In this document: one piece after another, positions 43,845 through 57,699 of the stretch
Layout of the letters: every line of letters begins with the position of its first letter
Position numbering within the stretch: the stretch's first letter is position 1
Source of the DNA: Timema cristinae
Taxonomy: Eukaryota > Arthropoda > Insecta > Phasmatodea > Timematidae
Direction: 5' to 3'
Assembly (NCBI GenBank): GCA_039000515.1
Contig: JBCFYV010000100.1
Coordinates: 51,178,587 to 51,242,586, forward strand
Length of the DNA stretch: 64,000 nucleotides
The notes under the pieces: model-generated
Database searches by the model: none
What the model saw: only the letters and a program-made list of their open reading frames with translations
What the model was told of the DNA's origin: nothing
Position numbers and translations under genes: made by a program

Positions 43845-46240
43845 AATTTGGGGTGATCATAAAACCTTTAACTAAATTTTTAGTCAAGTGTATTTTAAAA
43901 TGTATCTATTTATTTGCAAGGCCGTATCCAGATAATAATTTCATAGAGAGGGTTTTTTTGGGCACATACTCCAACTGTTGGAAGCTAGACATAATTCTGA
44001 TTGATAAACAGTTTTAGAAGCTATCTGAAGTGTTTTGTTTTCAATAGCAGCATTACTCCCTAAATGCTGAAGGGTTGAAAAATTATAAATATTAAACACC
44101 TCTAGAAGTTCTCTGAAGTGCTTTTTATGGTAACACAGTCCCCTAATTTGTACTTGTATTTTAACTTTTTATATTGTTTGTACCAAATATAAAGTGATTT
44201 TGTTCATAAAATTCTTGGTATGGTTTGAGTCCCCAAAACTTCTCCCCTAGCGACTGCCTTTTTAAATTTGTTCATACTAGAATTTTAAAGCTACGAAGCT
44301 TTTTCAGTGTAACTTGAATTCTTATTTATTTCAGTTTACCTGCATCTCAGCTAAATATCCAATTGAGCCTGAATATATTTAGTTAGTTTTGCAAATATTG
44401 TTCAAATCGTGTATTTTAGATTTAAAAATTCAACCAACTTTTTATAGCGGTTACCAAAATTTTGAAATTTATGACCACAACTTTTCGTTCTGCGGCCATC
44501 GCTTTGAAAACTTAAAAACATAAGTAAAATCCTCACTTCATCTTCACCAACAAACCAAACCAAAACATTAGACCCACATGTCAACTAATACTTGTATTAA
44601 TTATTATAAATTGATTATAATTATGATTATATGTGAATAATATGTAATAAAATAGAACCAATAAACCCAGGGTTGGGGGTTGATTTCATATTATGCAACA
44701 TCATTACAAGCTGCCACAGTAAACAAGTAAGAAGGAAGCTATCAGAATTGAATATCTTAAAAGAAATTAATAAGTAGCTTGGTCGTTTTTAGCACTTTAA
44801 CAACTCACGTTTCTATTAGAATTTCACATCTTCTTATAGTCTTAAATATCCTTGAAAAAGTATATATAAAGCTAAAACCCTTTATTGTGATCCCACCCAA
44901 AACACGCTGTGAACCCCAGGTTGGAAACCGCAGCTTTATTATATCATAGTTGGAAGCAATATTTCAATAGTAAGCTCCCGGAGATGTAGAAGTCACTCTT
45001 CTATTTACAAAAAAATTAACAATTTGGTTATGTTTATTTAAAAAAGAAATTCAACTTTAAAAAAAAGCAATATAAATGGTGTTCATCGATATTTACACAC
45101 TATTTTGATACCTGTCTACCAATGTCCTCCTTCATAACCTCATGGAAGTTGCCCCAAAATGTTAATACTGGTACATCAATAAACTATTTAAATCATATTG
45201 TAATTTAGCGCGTGAGTGTGAAGGGTTTTCCCCTGACATTTTACTAACTAACTTTTGGCAAAATCGAAATCAGCATGCTAAGCAACATGGTTATACGAAA
45301 TCGAATGCAAATCGAACACTAAATAACGAATTTAAACATGTATCTCAAATTTTAAAAAGTTAAAGGGTAAAAAAAACTTTATTGTTTGTTTAACGTACTC
45401 TACTTAATCAAATGATAAATTATAAGAGTCGTAACAATGTAGCATAGCTCTAAGTTACCATTATTCCTTCATTGTTGATATGAGCCTATTTAAATTGCTT
45501 TTATGAAAGCCTATTTTAATAAACAATGAAATAAGATACATTAATTCAATTAAAACAAGTATGTATACTTGCAAGAATTTTTTTATGTATTTCAGAAATC
45601 AAACATTAACACTAACCTGAATGTCCTCATTTCATCAATCAGTTCTTCCGATAAGAAAACAATAAGATATTGCGTAACATTCACTGCATACATACCTTAA
45701 AAATTTAATAAAGCCCTAATTAAGGCGCTTGCTGTAATGCATAAGATAATTTGAATCATAAAACTGTGACAGTTTAGCAGCCATGAAATTCACATACTAA
45801 AAACACTAAACAATAAATAAAACATTAGCTGACAATGCTGCCACTTCAAGCATGGCTGGCTGAGTGAAATTTTGCTACTGGGCGGCTCATGTTCCCTTGT
45901 GATTCGTTTCCATACCGCATTCGGCATACACTCACCGGCCGTTGTCTTTGTCTACTGACAACGGCGCTACTAGAATACTTGGTTAACTAAGCTTTTTACA
46001 ATTTACTAAACAAGGAATCTCCTTTAAATGTTTGACGATTTTTAAGTTAGAATTTTTTGTAGAGTAGGGATCAACAGTAGGGAAATTTTAAATTTGTTTG
46101 TTAATTAGATGGTTAAGGACCTTCATAATAGAAAGTAATTGGATGCAGAATAAGCCTAAAATTTCCCAACTCTAGATCTCAAATCTCACAAAATTTCCAA
46201 CTTTAAAAATTGTAACTAATATAAGGGGAAGGGAGGAAGG
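43845..46240 (+). repeat. Module M, copy 2 (diverged)
   Basis: Ends match module M (5960-6020 and 6440-7990). The middle, 43915-44640, is different and holds at least two units like the degenerate array at 26.5 kb (TAGAAGCTATCTGAAGTG, CCTCTAGAAGTTCTCTGAAG). No gene. The minus-strand frame at 44402-44584 has no recognised domain. Confidence 0.65.
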
Positions 46241-46469
46241 TATTTTCTGATAACTTGACCATATCTTTGATTTCCAGAAAGAAGCTCTCAACAGTTGCAA
46301 AGTGGAGGTTTCTGCTGGGCTTCTTGGCCTCGCCACCTTAACTATATGAGTGACACGTACCCTATTTGTCAAAACGTGTGGCAAGGATGATTAAGAAAAT
46401 GTTTCGGAGGGAGAAATACCTGAAGTTTACATGGCGGGGATCCGATTTCCTCCGCTAGAATTAGATGAG

Positions 46470-46950
46470 CCTGACATTTAGACGGCGTGCACACCGCGAA
46501 TCGAACATCAATATCTTTAGCACGGCTAATGTCTGTTTAACGGTCGTATTTTATGCACCTCCACCATTTTCTAAGGGGCTTTGCTGGTTGACAAGATTTT
46601 TCTAGACCCGGTAGAATGTGTACCCGCATTCGATTGTAGTGAGAAAATCAAATGTTGATCACTATGTCATCGGCCGTCTAGTGACGCCTTAGATCATGTA
46701 ACCATCGATGCAAATATACAAATTTAGATGGCGCGCACACCGGGACTCGAACCTCTATATATTTAGAACGGTCGTACTTCCTTCCGAGTGCACCCCACCA
46801 TTTTCGAAGCGGTTTTGCCGGTCGACCAGATTTTTCTAGACCAGGTAGAATTTGTACCTGCATTTGCTTGGAGTGAGAAAATCAAACGTCGATCACTCTG
46901 TTATCGGCTGTCTAGTGACGCCTTAGAGCATGCGACCATCAATGCATGTA
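46470..46950 (-). repeat. SINE-3 tandem dimer
   Basis: Two head-to-tail units of about 235 bp (46490-46715 and 46725-46950), each with a minus-strand B-box-like GTTCGA stretch, CTAGAAAAATC and GGCGTCACTAGAC. The inverted counterpart at 485-745 has one unit. Confidence 0.65.
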
Positions 46951-47009
46951 TACAAAATTTATTTTAAAATGTATTTTGACGATAGTTGCTACACAAGGAC
47001 CTAGTCTTT

Positions 47010-47125
47010 TTTTTTGACAGTGATGGGGTTCAAATATGGTCATGTGAATTGATAGTTAATTTTCTCCAAATGGTTTCATTATTTATCTTCACGCAAATGA
47101 GAGCACACTTACCATTTAAATTATT
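47010..47125 (+). repeat. SINE-1 fragment
   Basis: B-box-like GGGGTTCAAATATGG followed by a body with CACGCAAATGAGAGCAC. It adjoins the Helitron end, as does its inverted partner at 312-484. Confidence 0.5.
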
Positions 47126-47130
47126 CATAA

Positions 47131-47350
47131 CTAGCAATCCCCATGGCGTTGCCCGTGTCCCACTGTGGTATTGTGTTAAAAATAGCCTAAATAAAATGTT
47201 AATTAAAAATCCCTCTTTGAGGTGCATTCGGACCCCCTCCCGTACACTAATGTTAAAAATTTCAGACCTCTGCGTGCCGTAGATTTGGCTGGCTATCGCA
47301 CACAAACAAACAAATACACAGATAAACACTTCCTTTTATTATAATAGATT
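47131..47350 (-). mobile_element. Helitron 3' end, reverse orientation
   Basis: On the minus strand the element runs through AGATTTGAAA-like and GCACCTCAAAGAGGG sequence and a hairpin (ACGGGCAACGCCATGGGG) to GCTAG|T at 47131. Same family as 3870-4078. Overlapping frames (46986-47282, 47030-47329) are incidental. Confidence 0.65.
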
Positions 47351-47369
47351 CCTATTCCATTAATATAAA

Positions 47370-47545
47370 TATGGGGATAGCCCAGACGGATGGTCCAGCA
47401 CGAGAGAGAGAAAACAAAGAAAAACAAGTTCGAAAATCTCAAAATCGAGATTTATTCCCAATCCACCCCAAAGAGATTCGAACCGAATCTTAGAGATGAA
47501 AATGAAAGCTGAGCACTGTCTCACTGAAATACATTCCTATTTTCA
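47370..47545 (-). repeat. SINE-5 (tRNA-like)
   Basis: On the minus strand TTTCAGTGAGACAGTGCTCA precedes GATTCGGTTCGAATCTC, spaced like tRNA A and B boxes, then a body ending CCATCCGTCTGGGCTATCC. Only one copy seen in the window. The acceptor stem does not close. Confidence 0.45.
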
Positions 47546-47820
47546 TAGAAACAACTAAAAAAGCCACTAGATCTAATTTCACATATTCATACGTCAAGAC
47601 AAGTGATCTGCAGCAACCTATTTTGATATACTATTAATACCTACAAAATATCACCGATACTGTAATATTATTTTATAAATTTTGGCTGACAAAAGTTTTT
47701 TTTCCTAAGAGTCTCTTTGTATAAAAATTGGAATCCACCTATAAACAGTTGTTTTTCCACAGCATTTTTTACTATCGGTTCGGGCTTTACTACACTTATT
47801 CCCCCGTCAAGTTAATCTAG
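47546..47820. other. Short unique spacer
   Basis: AT-rich, nothing recognised. Lies between SINE-5 and the start of block 2. Confidence 0.5.
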
Positions 47821-47829
47821 TGCGAGTCT

Positions 47830-48070
47830 GACGACTTGTAGCCCCGTGACCACCGATGTATAAAATATTAGTGTTACTGTACTTATTTAACTTTGATAGG
47901 GTGAAATCTTTAACAAAATAGTCAAAAGAAAATCTTCTTATTACAGGTATTGGCTCAAACTACCTCCCCCAGTCCAGCCGGCCGAGATTAGAACCTCAAT
48001 CTCCCCGTCTTCAGCAGTCTATAGCCTAATGCGAGAGTATAGCGTTAGACCATGCGGCCATCGAAGCGGT
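47830..48070 (-). repeat. SINE-4
   Basis: Partner of 1621-1862, with GATGGCCGCATGGTCTAACG and GAGGTTCTAATCTCGG on the minus strand. Confidence 0.55.
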
Positions 48071-48126
48071 GATTACCACTTTGTCCTTTAGTGTAGGCCA
48101 GTTTGCTATTTATTACTGTTTTTAGA

Positions 48127-48240
48127 ACCTTGTCTTACTAACCGATAGGGTTATAATACGCTTAAATACTATTTGCGCTAATGGACTAGGAATTGGTAAG
48201 GTTGCAACCGCATTTGCACGGAGAGGAAGAATGGAAAGTC
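48127..48240 (-). repeat. SINE-1 3' part
   Basis: Partner of 1923-2045. The body here reads CCGCATTTGCACGGAG, closer to other SINE-1 copies than the block 1 version. Confidence 0.5.
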
Positions 48241-48372
48241 TATTAGATAAACCTCCCATTATACGCTTGACGCTGATGAAGGAATCTATAATATATATTT
48301 TTTAATTGAATACTATGCCATGGAGTTGTTAACTTACCCTGAATGTTTATTAAAACTTATAATGTCCGTTTA

Positions 48373-48406
48373 CAATATATATACACACACACACACAACA
48401 CGCACG

Positions 48407-48459
<53 letters not shown>

Positions 48460-48472
48460 CACACACACACAC
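48373..48472 (+). repeat. Expanded (AC)n microsatellite
   Basis: About 100 bases of AC with GCAC and AAC interruptions, against 30 uninterrupted bases in block 1. Confidence 0.9.
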
Positions 48473-48718
48473 AGCTTACCATCGTTCTACATGTCTTAAT
48501 ATTTAACACAAGAAAGAATTAAGGCTTAATAAATTAGATTTACAAACTCAATTTTCCAGAGTTGAGAGTGGAAAACAATTTATGAAAATTTACCCTCAAA
48601 GATAACTTTCTGCTAGATAAAACCCCGACCTTCCCATAGTCTGCTTTAAGAATGGAAGCTCAAACGTGATCTGGCGCACATATCATTTATAGATTACATG
48701 AACTTGACACATTTAAGC

Positions 48719-48925
48719 ATCGCGTCTTACTAACCGTTCGGGTTATGCGCTTAAGTGTTAATTACACTAATGGTTAAGGAATTGTTGAGCTTGAACCCGC
48801 ATTTTCGTAGAGGTAGAGTGAAAAATTATCCTTGTTCACCCAACCGAGATCCGAACCTTGACCTCCCCCATCATAATCATATTGGTCTAACTCTAAGGTG
48901 ACGCCTTGTAATATTCGACCTCTTA
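48719..48925 (-). repeat. SINE-1, near full length
   Basis: Partner of 2443-2650, with the 3' end CGCGTCTTACTAACCGTTCG in reverse. Confidence 0.6.
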
Positions 48926-49519
48926 AACGAGTTTTTATCACGTTAATCTAATATTTAGTAATGCATTAACTTATATGCATCCAAAGCTATAACATGATAG
49001 CCATTTATATAGGATGGGCTTTACCTTTTATAAATATATAGAGTCACAAATGAATATTATTTACAAGTATCTTTTTTCCATTTCCATTTATTTGACGTAT
49101 TTAACGTGCACTTTGGAAAGAGAATGGGGAAATTGTTATGTTGCAACAATGTATTTCTGGCTCGCACGCCTTTTAGAGCATTAGCAGTCTGGTATATTTC
49201 CGTCCCAAATGGCCTTGTAAGTCTGTGGCTTTGACCTGTGAAAAATAGGGGGTTATTCACACGCCAGAGGTGTTTCATAATGCTGCCTTGCGAGGGCCTT
49301 TTTTCACATATGAACCCCGCTATCTTTTGTAGGATACATCACGCCTTACCTCAAGATCCGAGGTTTTTTATAGCATTGTTAATGACCGTTGGAACGGCAA
49401 TTCAATCAAATAATTCTTTATCACGTCTTACGCTGTTAAATGCACACGCATTTGCGTGATGGAACAGTTTATATACACTTATACTAATTATACTAATGAT
49501 TTTAGGCATTTTTAAATAT

Positions 49520-49650
49520 ATATTTAGATGAAGTGTACACGCATTTGCGCGAAGAAAGAGTGAATAACAGGCATCAGTACACCCGACCAGGATACGAACT
49601 TTGATCTCCCCTTCAAAATGACTCCTAGAAAAATTCTCACAACTTAGCAT
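49520..49650 (-). repeat. SINE-1 head fragment
   Basis: Partner of 3245-3375. The minus-strand 89-codon frame at 49402-49671 spans it and is broken in block 1. Confidence 0.45.
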
Positions 49651-49799
49651 GGCCATATCATGGACACCCACTTTAAATGCCTTCAGAAATATTTCTACAG
49701 GCCATTTTAACGAATAACCAAAATATTCTGATCTATAAAGACAGTATTTAAGTAAATTACATTAAAGCAAAATTTACTTGTTTAAGATATACAAACCCG

Positions 49800-50000
49800 C
49801 TAAAGTGACCTTATGATCTAAGGCGTAACTTTCGCAATAGACTAGAACTTCCAGTGATGGGGAGATCGTGGTTCGAATTCGGTCAGGTGTACCGAGAGTT
49901 TTTTCCTAAATGGTTTTCCACTCGCCATTCACGTAAATACGGGCACACTTCCTCCAAACTCAACCTTCCTCATCTCTAACACATTAGCGTAATTTATTTA
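49800..50000 (+). repeat. SINE-1, near full length
   Basis: Partner of 3525-3720. The B-box here reads GGTTCGAATTCGG after loss of one C. Confidence 0.6.
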
Positions 50001-50149
50001 AATCGGATTGATTACGTTCAAAAGTTATTTTGAGACATATCAAGCACAGACAGAAAGACTAATGCAGATCGGTGGAGTTAAACTGAGCAATCGCTTCACC
50101 CGTTCGATAAACCAAACCACACGTTTATTTTTATTTGACAAAATGTAGA

Positions 50150-50357
50150 TATAGAAAAGAAAGTGTTTGTCTGTATGTTTGTTTGTTTGTGCGATGCCCA
50201 GCCAAATCTACAGTAACGTAGAGATCTGAAATTTTTATCATTGGTGTACGTGAGGGGAACGAATGCACCTCAAAGCGGATTTTTAACTAACTTTTTAACA
50301 AGGCTCTTTCTAACACAATACCACATGGGTCACGGAAACGACGTGTGGAATTGCTAG
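50150..50357 (+). mobile_element. Helitron 3' end
   Basis: Partner of 3870-4078, ending GCTAG|T at 50357. Several single bases are missing relative to block 1 in the terminal hairpin area. Confidence 0.7.
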
Positions 50358-50821
50358 TATTATATATAATCGTGATAAACAATCACACAATTTGTGTCAC
50401 TATCAATATATGACTTTATTTGATAGAGGAAGGTAAATAGAGGTGTCAAACTATTTGCTTTAATCTTAGAAGTACACATTTACACGTACAGATTCTTTCT
50501 TTTTTTAACTTTAAATTCTAAATTCAAGCATTCTAGCCAGTCAGAGAAACCTTCTTATAATGTTTACTAGGATTTTGTTGAAAACCATGTTTAAAAAACA
50601 AACCACTTCTTAAATATCCGGGATTTCTGAACGTGTGCGCGGGTCTCAGTGCTCTCTCATTTAGTGCCCCAAATTTGAGTATCCTCAACTTGGATAATTT
50701 TTTACACATCTTTATTAAAACTCATTTTTTAATTGAAAATAAAGATATTAATGGTTTTCAAACCATACATATATCAATATGTTTATAAACCATTATTTTA
50801 GTAATTTTTCTCTAATCTGTA

Positions 50822-51450
50822 TCTATACTAATATTATAAAGAGGAAATTGATTTTTGTTTTTGTTGTAATGATACTCAAACTACGACGTTTTAACATTTT
50901 TCACCAAATAAAGCTAATTACAGCGAGTAACATAGGCTTATTAATTGATATTAATTTCTATACTATAAAATAACAGTCATTATTATACTGACTGACTGAT
51001 GACTGATTCATCTCGCCGACGCAATATCAAGCTACACATGAAATTCGACTGTATATTCATTTTGTTATGTAGGCACCCACTAAGAAGATTTTAGAAAATT
51101 CACCCAAAGGTCAAAATAGTGATGTATATTATGTAATAATCTCATTGAGTTACAAACAAATTGATTGTTATGACTAAACAATAACGTGTTCAGAATTGAA
51201 TTTATTTATAAGGTGAAAAAGGTGAAGTTGTATGACTTGCATTATTTATCTAGTCAATTATGATCAACGTACATATTAAATTAACGTAATACATATTTTG
51301 TATTTGTAATAACAACTCCCGAGAAGGCGTGCACCTATATTCTCATAAAATGTCGAATTACCATATAAAAATTGCCTAAAAATATGCTTTTTTCCGCATG
51401 CGCTGCACAAACTAGTGGTATTACATTAAAAAAATACTAGTCCGCGAGAC
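50822..51450 (+). mobile_element. Helitron 5' part with longer interior
   Basis: Starts TCTATACTAATATTATAAAG after A. Retains interior sequence missing from block 1, including ACTGACTGACTGATGACTG and TATGTAGGCACCCACTAAG, which is typical of insect Helitron-derived repeats. No helicase coding seen. Confidence 0.7.
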
Positions 51451-52559
51451 AATATATGTAATTAATATAGTTATGTTACAATAAACGTCTTTTGTTGAAA
51501 TTAGTCAACTGAAACACAGATGCGAACAAAAAGTGATTATATCCGTATCATGTATTGAATCCTTATCCAAGTCGCTGTCAGCAGCTAGTTAAACATAATT
51601 TTCTAAGAATGTGTTCATTCAAAGTTACTTTTGTTGATATTATATCACACTCTAGTGTTAGTACATACAAATAGAGATTATATTTCATGTGGAGATGAGG
51701 TTGAAAGTTTGAATATAAATAAAATGACTTAAACAATCATTTGAAAAAAGAATTAGAATCCTAAACTTTGAAAAATGTAAGTTCTCCATACGTTAATATA
51801 TGGATATATCTGTAAGTTTTAAACATTTTAAAGTGTTTTCATGTATTTTAGACTCATATACCTTATATACTGATAAATTAATGATGAATTATTTATTAAA
51901 TGTGTATAGTTTTCATTATTTGACAATATGTTATTACCATAAGTTAACCTAATTCTACATTTTGATCTGCAATTTTTTTTATTACATCAATTACTTAACA
52001 AATTGTATCAATCAATTCTTTCTATTTATTTTTTAGCAATATATCTAATTCTTAAATTCTAAATCTAGGGTAAAATAAGTTTAAATAATATGAGAGTATA
52101 ATCTCGAAACAAATTAATGAATTTAACAAGTTTTGATGATCTTCAAACAATTAAAAATACAAAACATTAGCTAACGTAGCAAAAACTGAATCTAAAAAAA
52201 CTTACATTACTCAACCTTGACTTGGTTGATTTACTTATAATAAATATGATAAATATGTTGGAAGGATGTAGGTAAATAAACTAAATTCATGATAGCGACT
52301 AATCCTACAAATAAAAATAGTACATTGCAAATAAATAACAGATAGCAAAATGAGATACAGGTTCCAAAGTCAGCAAATGACCCACTTAATTTATTCACTA
52401 TTGGAAGTTATTCCTTCCGGATTACGTTCGTGTTTAACGCCTGGACTAGTGGATATTCAAAGTATTCTGGAATTATAAATATTTCCATTGGCAAAGGAGA
52501 GTACAAGGGCAACGTTGAGAACGGTCGGGGAAAGGGGGAACGGAAAAGGAGGCCCCCAA
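51451..52559. other. AT-rich gene-free sequence
   Basis: Counterpart of 4831-5959. No gene seen. Confidence 0.6.
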
Positions 52560-54600
52560 GAAATATTTAAATTTGGGGTGATAATCAAGCCTTGAATCGA
52601 GATTTTAGGCAACAGTATTTTTAAATTTATTTTTAATCCTGTATTTTTAAATCTACAAGTGCTATTTTTTTGATACTCACAATCATTGTTTGTAGGAAAA
52701 CTATTAAAGTTTTGTTTAAAAAAAACTCAAGTGATCAAATTGAAAACATTACCTAAAACTTAAAACTTCAGGCCTACAAAGTTGGATATTCAGTACATAT
52801 ACAAATAACATAAATCTCAATACTGATTTAAGTCATAAATTACAAATGTCACTTATCCAAAAGTTGAAAATTTGTAGGCAAATTACTGACGTCTGTTTGT
52901 CTGTTTTAGTTTTACTGTAAAATAAAATAAAAAGTACTTTTTGTTTATTTTAGTTGCTATAACTGTGGACCATGTAACTTATCCTACAGTAGGTGTAAAT
53001 AAATAACACACATGATCTTTTACTTCAATTAATATAATCATATTATCATCATCTAATATAGCAGCATTACAAGGCTGCCACAACAAACCAAGTCAGCAAG
53101 AAGGTATCCGAATGGATTAGCCAGAATTAACCTAAGCAGTAACTTGGTAGTTTCTAGCACTTTAACAACTTACATTTCTATTAGAATTTCGCATCTTCCT
53201 ATAAACTTTAAAATCCTTGAAAAAGTAAATATAGAGCTAAATACTCAATATTGTGAACCACTCAAAACACGCCACGACCCCCAGGTTGAAAACAACTGAT
53301 TGTTTTTATAACACACTTGGACGCAATATTTAACTAGTATGCTCCATAAAATGTAGAACTGGCTCGTCACTTTATCAAGAAATTAGTAATTTGGCCGAGT
53401 CTATTAATTTTTTATTTCAGCTGTAAAATAAAACAATAAAAAATTGAATGTATCGATATCCCTACAGTATTTTGATACCTGTCTACCAATGTCCTGCTTC
53501 ATAACCTCATGGAAGTTGCCCTAAAATGTTAATACTGTTACGTAAATAAACTATTCAAAACATATTGTAATTTAGCGCGTGAGTGTGAAGGGGCTTCCCC
53601 TGACATTTCATACAATAACTGATGACAAATTCGAAACCAGCATTCTAAACCGGGTTATACAGAATTTCATGCAAATCGAACACCAAGTAACAAATTTAAA
53701 AAGTTATAGGGTGAATAATAAACTATGTTTTTGTTTAGTGTAGTCTTATTAACCAAAATAAAAATTATTATAGCTGTAACAATGTAGCATAACTCTAAGT
53801 TACCCCTCTTTCTTAATTGTTTTCTTTGAGCCTAAATTGCTTTCAGGAAAGCCTATTTTAATAAACATTGAATTAAAATACCTAAGATCTATTCAAATCC
53901 GTATGGATACTTGCTAGAAAAATTAGTGTGTATTTCAGAAGTCAAACACTAACACTACCTCAATGTCTTCATTTCATCTTAGTCAGAGTTCTCAATAAGA
54001 AAATAATAACATTACCTGAATTTTTGCCTTAAAAATTTAATAAAGCCTTACTTAAGGCATTGTCTGTACAACATGATAATTTGAGTCATAAAACTGTGCC
54101 AATCTAACAGCCGCGAAAGTCACAAATAAAAACCCTAAACCATAAACAAAACATTGCTTGGTGAGTGAAGTTTCCCAAATTGGCGGCTCATGTTCCCTTA
54201 TGATTCGTTTCCATACCGCATTAGGTATACACTCACCGGCTGTTGTCACTGCCTACAGATAACGGTACTACTAGACTACTTGATTAACTAAGATTTCTAA
54301 AATCTACTAAAGAAGGAATCTCCTTTAAATGTTTGATGATTTTTGAAGTTAGTTTTTTTTAGAGTAGGGATACACAGTTGGGAAATTTTAAATTTGTCTG
54401 TTAAAGTTTGTGGTTAAGGACTTCCATAATATAAATTAATGGGGTAAAAAGTAATCCCAGAATTTACCAACTCAGGCCCTAAAATCTCACAAAATTCATA
54501 GCTTGTAGGCTTTAAACCAACATGGTGGGGAAGGGAGGGGGTGACACCCCCAACACCCTCTCCCCCAGCCCAATGCACCTGGATATAATACGTTATATCA
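52560..54600 (+). repeat. Module M, copy 3
   Basis: Nearly identical to 5960-7990. A minus-strand 65-codon ATG frame (54052-54249) with one hydrophobic stretch is open here, but the same sequence carries stops at 7.5 kb and 1.4 kb and is frameshifted at 45.9 kb, so I do not call it a gene. Confidence 0.75.
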
Positions 54601-54633
54601 CTTATATAAAAGAGAAATACAATTATAAGATAA

Positions 54634-57600
54634 ATAATATATACCTGATGTATTTTAAATAATCCTTTTTGAACAAAACTTATATTATTTTGAATTTCAA
54701 ATGTTTATATCCAATCAAGATATAACCTCTGACTGATAAAACAATATGATGAATATATTTTTTCTGCGCAAATATATAACCTCTGGTCTCAATAATAATG
54801 GTTGGGTCGTATATAGGAACAGTCTTAAGTTTACTTTCTAGTGTCTAAATATCTAGATACATCTAAAATAAACTGTACGAAGGGCATTCATTATAAGACA
54901 GTTGCAACATTTACTAAAACTATTTTAATACATTCCAAAGTGAAGCTAAATGACACGTTTGATTTAAAGTGTCAATTCAGATATAATATAAAAATAGAGT
55001 TACGTTTTATCAATCTTGACAACCCCCAAAAAAAGTAATTATTTATTTAACTACTACCATTATGTTATAACTATATCTATGTTCATGGCATATAACTTTT
55101 AAAGAATTTTTTAAAATAAATTTAATCTAACCTTGACGTGACAGAGTAGTAACTTTATGTTATATTCCAATAAGTTACCCAGTAAGATGACTATTGTTTA
55201 AAAGAAGGTAACTTTAGGTATTTATAAATTTTTGGGTCTGAAATTTCTTTATAAATTAAATCAAGATTTCTCAAACTATTATCTTAACTTATGAAAGGTA
55301 GTGGCGGTCGTTAAACCAGAATTATTGGCCACCCCATCAACTTTCTTGTCTCTCTTACTCTCACAAAATAGTATTATAAATAATGTTAGTATACATATTC
55401 ATAATATATTTAATTTAAGAACACTTTCAGGGTCGGATCCAGAAAGGAGAGCGCAAGCTCCTCATGAAAAAAATTATTTAGTATAAATAATAATAATTAA
55501 AAACAAAATCAATGACTGTATATCTGTGTAAGAAAGAAAACGCTCACCTAATTTAAAGCACATGACCACCGCAGCGAAGTACTAGTTATAATATCACATA
55601 ATAGCTCAACAACCAGATTTCAGTTAGTTCATCTTCTTACATTTTAGTTGGTAATATTGTTAAATTATCCTCCACCTGGTCCCGAGAGGGCCCAGGCTTC
55701 CCCCCCCCCCTAACCCCCATCGGAAGTACTGGATCTGCCCTTCAACACTTTAGAAGGGATGGTTATATTTAGAAACAAAACTGTTTTTGAGCGGATTTTG
55801 TATAACAGACAAAAGAGTATTTCCTTACTATTTAATTGGTCTCCTTTAACTCTTAATTCCGCATTGATTAAACTTTATAGCATTTAATAACAGCTAAAGC
55901 ATTGCATTTCTTTTAATAAGTTGCATTATGGTCATTATATTATTAAAAATGGAAAATGGTGTATCAAAGTCGAGATACTCTCCCTGACCATTTTTTCTTG
56001 TTACACATTCAAACAGATTAATTAAGTTATTTAGAGTTTAGTTAGATATGTATGGACACATCCTAAACATGTCATGTTGATTTTTATTAATTAAATTACG
56101 TTAATAGATTTCTTGTATCTAAATGACCGCAGTTCATTCTAATGAAAAGGTGAATCTTAAAGAATTGTGAGCGCAGAAGCTGGTCACAAGATATTTAATA
56201 ATTCATTTACAGGTGCATTTCCAAGTCTGTGTGTCACTTACTTTTAAACACTGTAGAAGCGCTCTCTCTCTATCAGTTTGTCTTTCTGATGGGAAACATT
56301 TTGAAAGTGAGTTGTTTTAAAGAATTCCCACTTGGAAGCGCTGTTATCATTGGATATTTTAAGTTCTACCTGAGTTGAGGGGTGCAACAAATCTCCCATA
56401 AGACAGGGTATCTGTTATTTCTTTGTCTGAGCACCCGGTATAACTTATTTTACTCTTTAAGCTTATGTAGGTTTAATCTAGTACTTTAGACTATTTTAAA
56501 ATAAATATTGGTTATAAAAATAACAATTTTATAACTTTTTGGTAATTTAAATATCTTTTTTATTTAAATTAAATAACCAAATGGAGCTTTTGAAAAGTTT
56601 ATCGTAAATTATAATTAAATATGGCGATTTGGTAAAGAGAATTGTTTATTTTGATGACGTCAATACCCAACGCTAATAGTGTACACTTGCTGAAGTATAA
56701 AAAATAAATAACTTTCATTTGAAACAAATATTTTATTTGACTTTTTTTTAAAGCTTAAAAAATAATAATTTGTTTATGGTTTGTAATGATCGGCTCCAAT
56801 AATATAAACGTGGAAATATAATACATTTTTATATTTATAGCTTTCTGCGCTATTGTAGTTAATGTTGTCAATATAGCGTAGGTGAAAAAATTAAATTTGT
56901 ATTATATTAATTTGCGTATAATTAATAATGTAAAGACAAATCTTTAAGTAATCCAAAAGGAGGCATTTTTAATAGTCTATTTTAAATTTTCAATATTATA
57001 TATATATATATATAATAAATCAATCAAATAAAACACATTTCTATAATGTAAAATATCAGTAACTTCTAATAAATGTTGGTAAATTCTACTGTTCTTCCTA
57101 TAAAAATTGGACTTACCATCAGTTCCAAAGAAACCACAGGTTAACATCACGACACGACAGGCGCACAGCCAGTGCACAGTCCTGTGAGTGTAAACTCATC
57201 TTCACGGTGTCATTCCTACCAGACCATATAGAATCCTGAGTAATGGTTTTTCATAAACATGTTTTACGTAAATATTAATTTCCATATGGCAATAGTAGTG
57301 ACATAAGCCATTTGCAAAATTGTAAACTACACCTCTAAATTACAATTGAATAAATGAAATCTACGAGATAAACAGTGTAAAAATACCTTACTATCTTATC
57401 TTTATAATATCAGATTCAGACAAATTAATTAAATTTCCTTTGACTTTATTATATAGAAAGAGATACGAAAATTTAACCAAACTAATTATAGGTATATTTA
57501 TAAGTAGATAAGTTAAAAGCTAATAATGACACACAATTTGAAAAGTTTTTGAACAAATTATTACTAAGCGCTCAAACAAAAATTCACTTACTAAAATCGC

Positions 57601-57690
57601 ATAGTTGAATAACTCAAAAATCTTTTGAGTGTGGAGTTGTATTTAGTTTAAATCCTTTTGAAATGGGGCATGGTATTTCGAAGGATTAAA
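54634..57690 (+). repeat. Module P, copy D (3' flank of P450 D)
   Basis: Nearly identical to 8019-11051. Includes the GTG-started 61-codon frame at 55301-55486 and the minus-strand 66-codon frame at 56977-57177, which contains a donor-like GTAAGT. Neither is convincing. Confidence 0.8.
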
Positions 57691-57699
57691 CCATTCGTG
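57691..57699. repeat. Target-site duplication, left (CCATTCGTG)
   Basis: Identical to the copy A site; pairs with 59783-59791. Confidence 0.9.

Noticed and set aside
54052..54249. 65-codon ATG frame on the minus strand with one hydrophobic segment
   Set aside because: The same sequence in module M copy 1 (about 7440-7650) has several stops, the inverted copy at 1.35-1.56 kb has a stop at the same place, and the 45.9 kb copy is frameshifted. No recognisable family. Probably chance.
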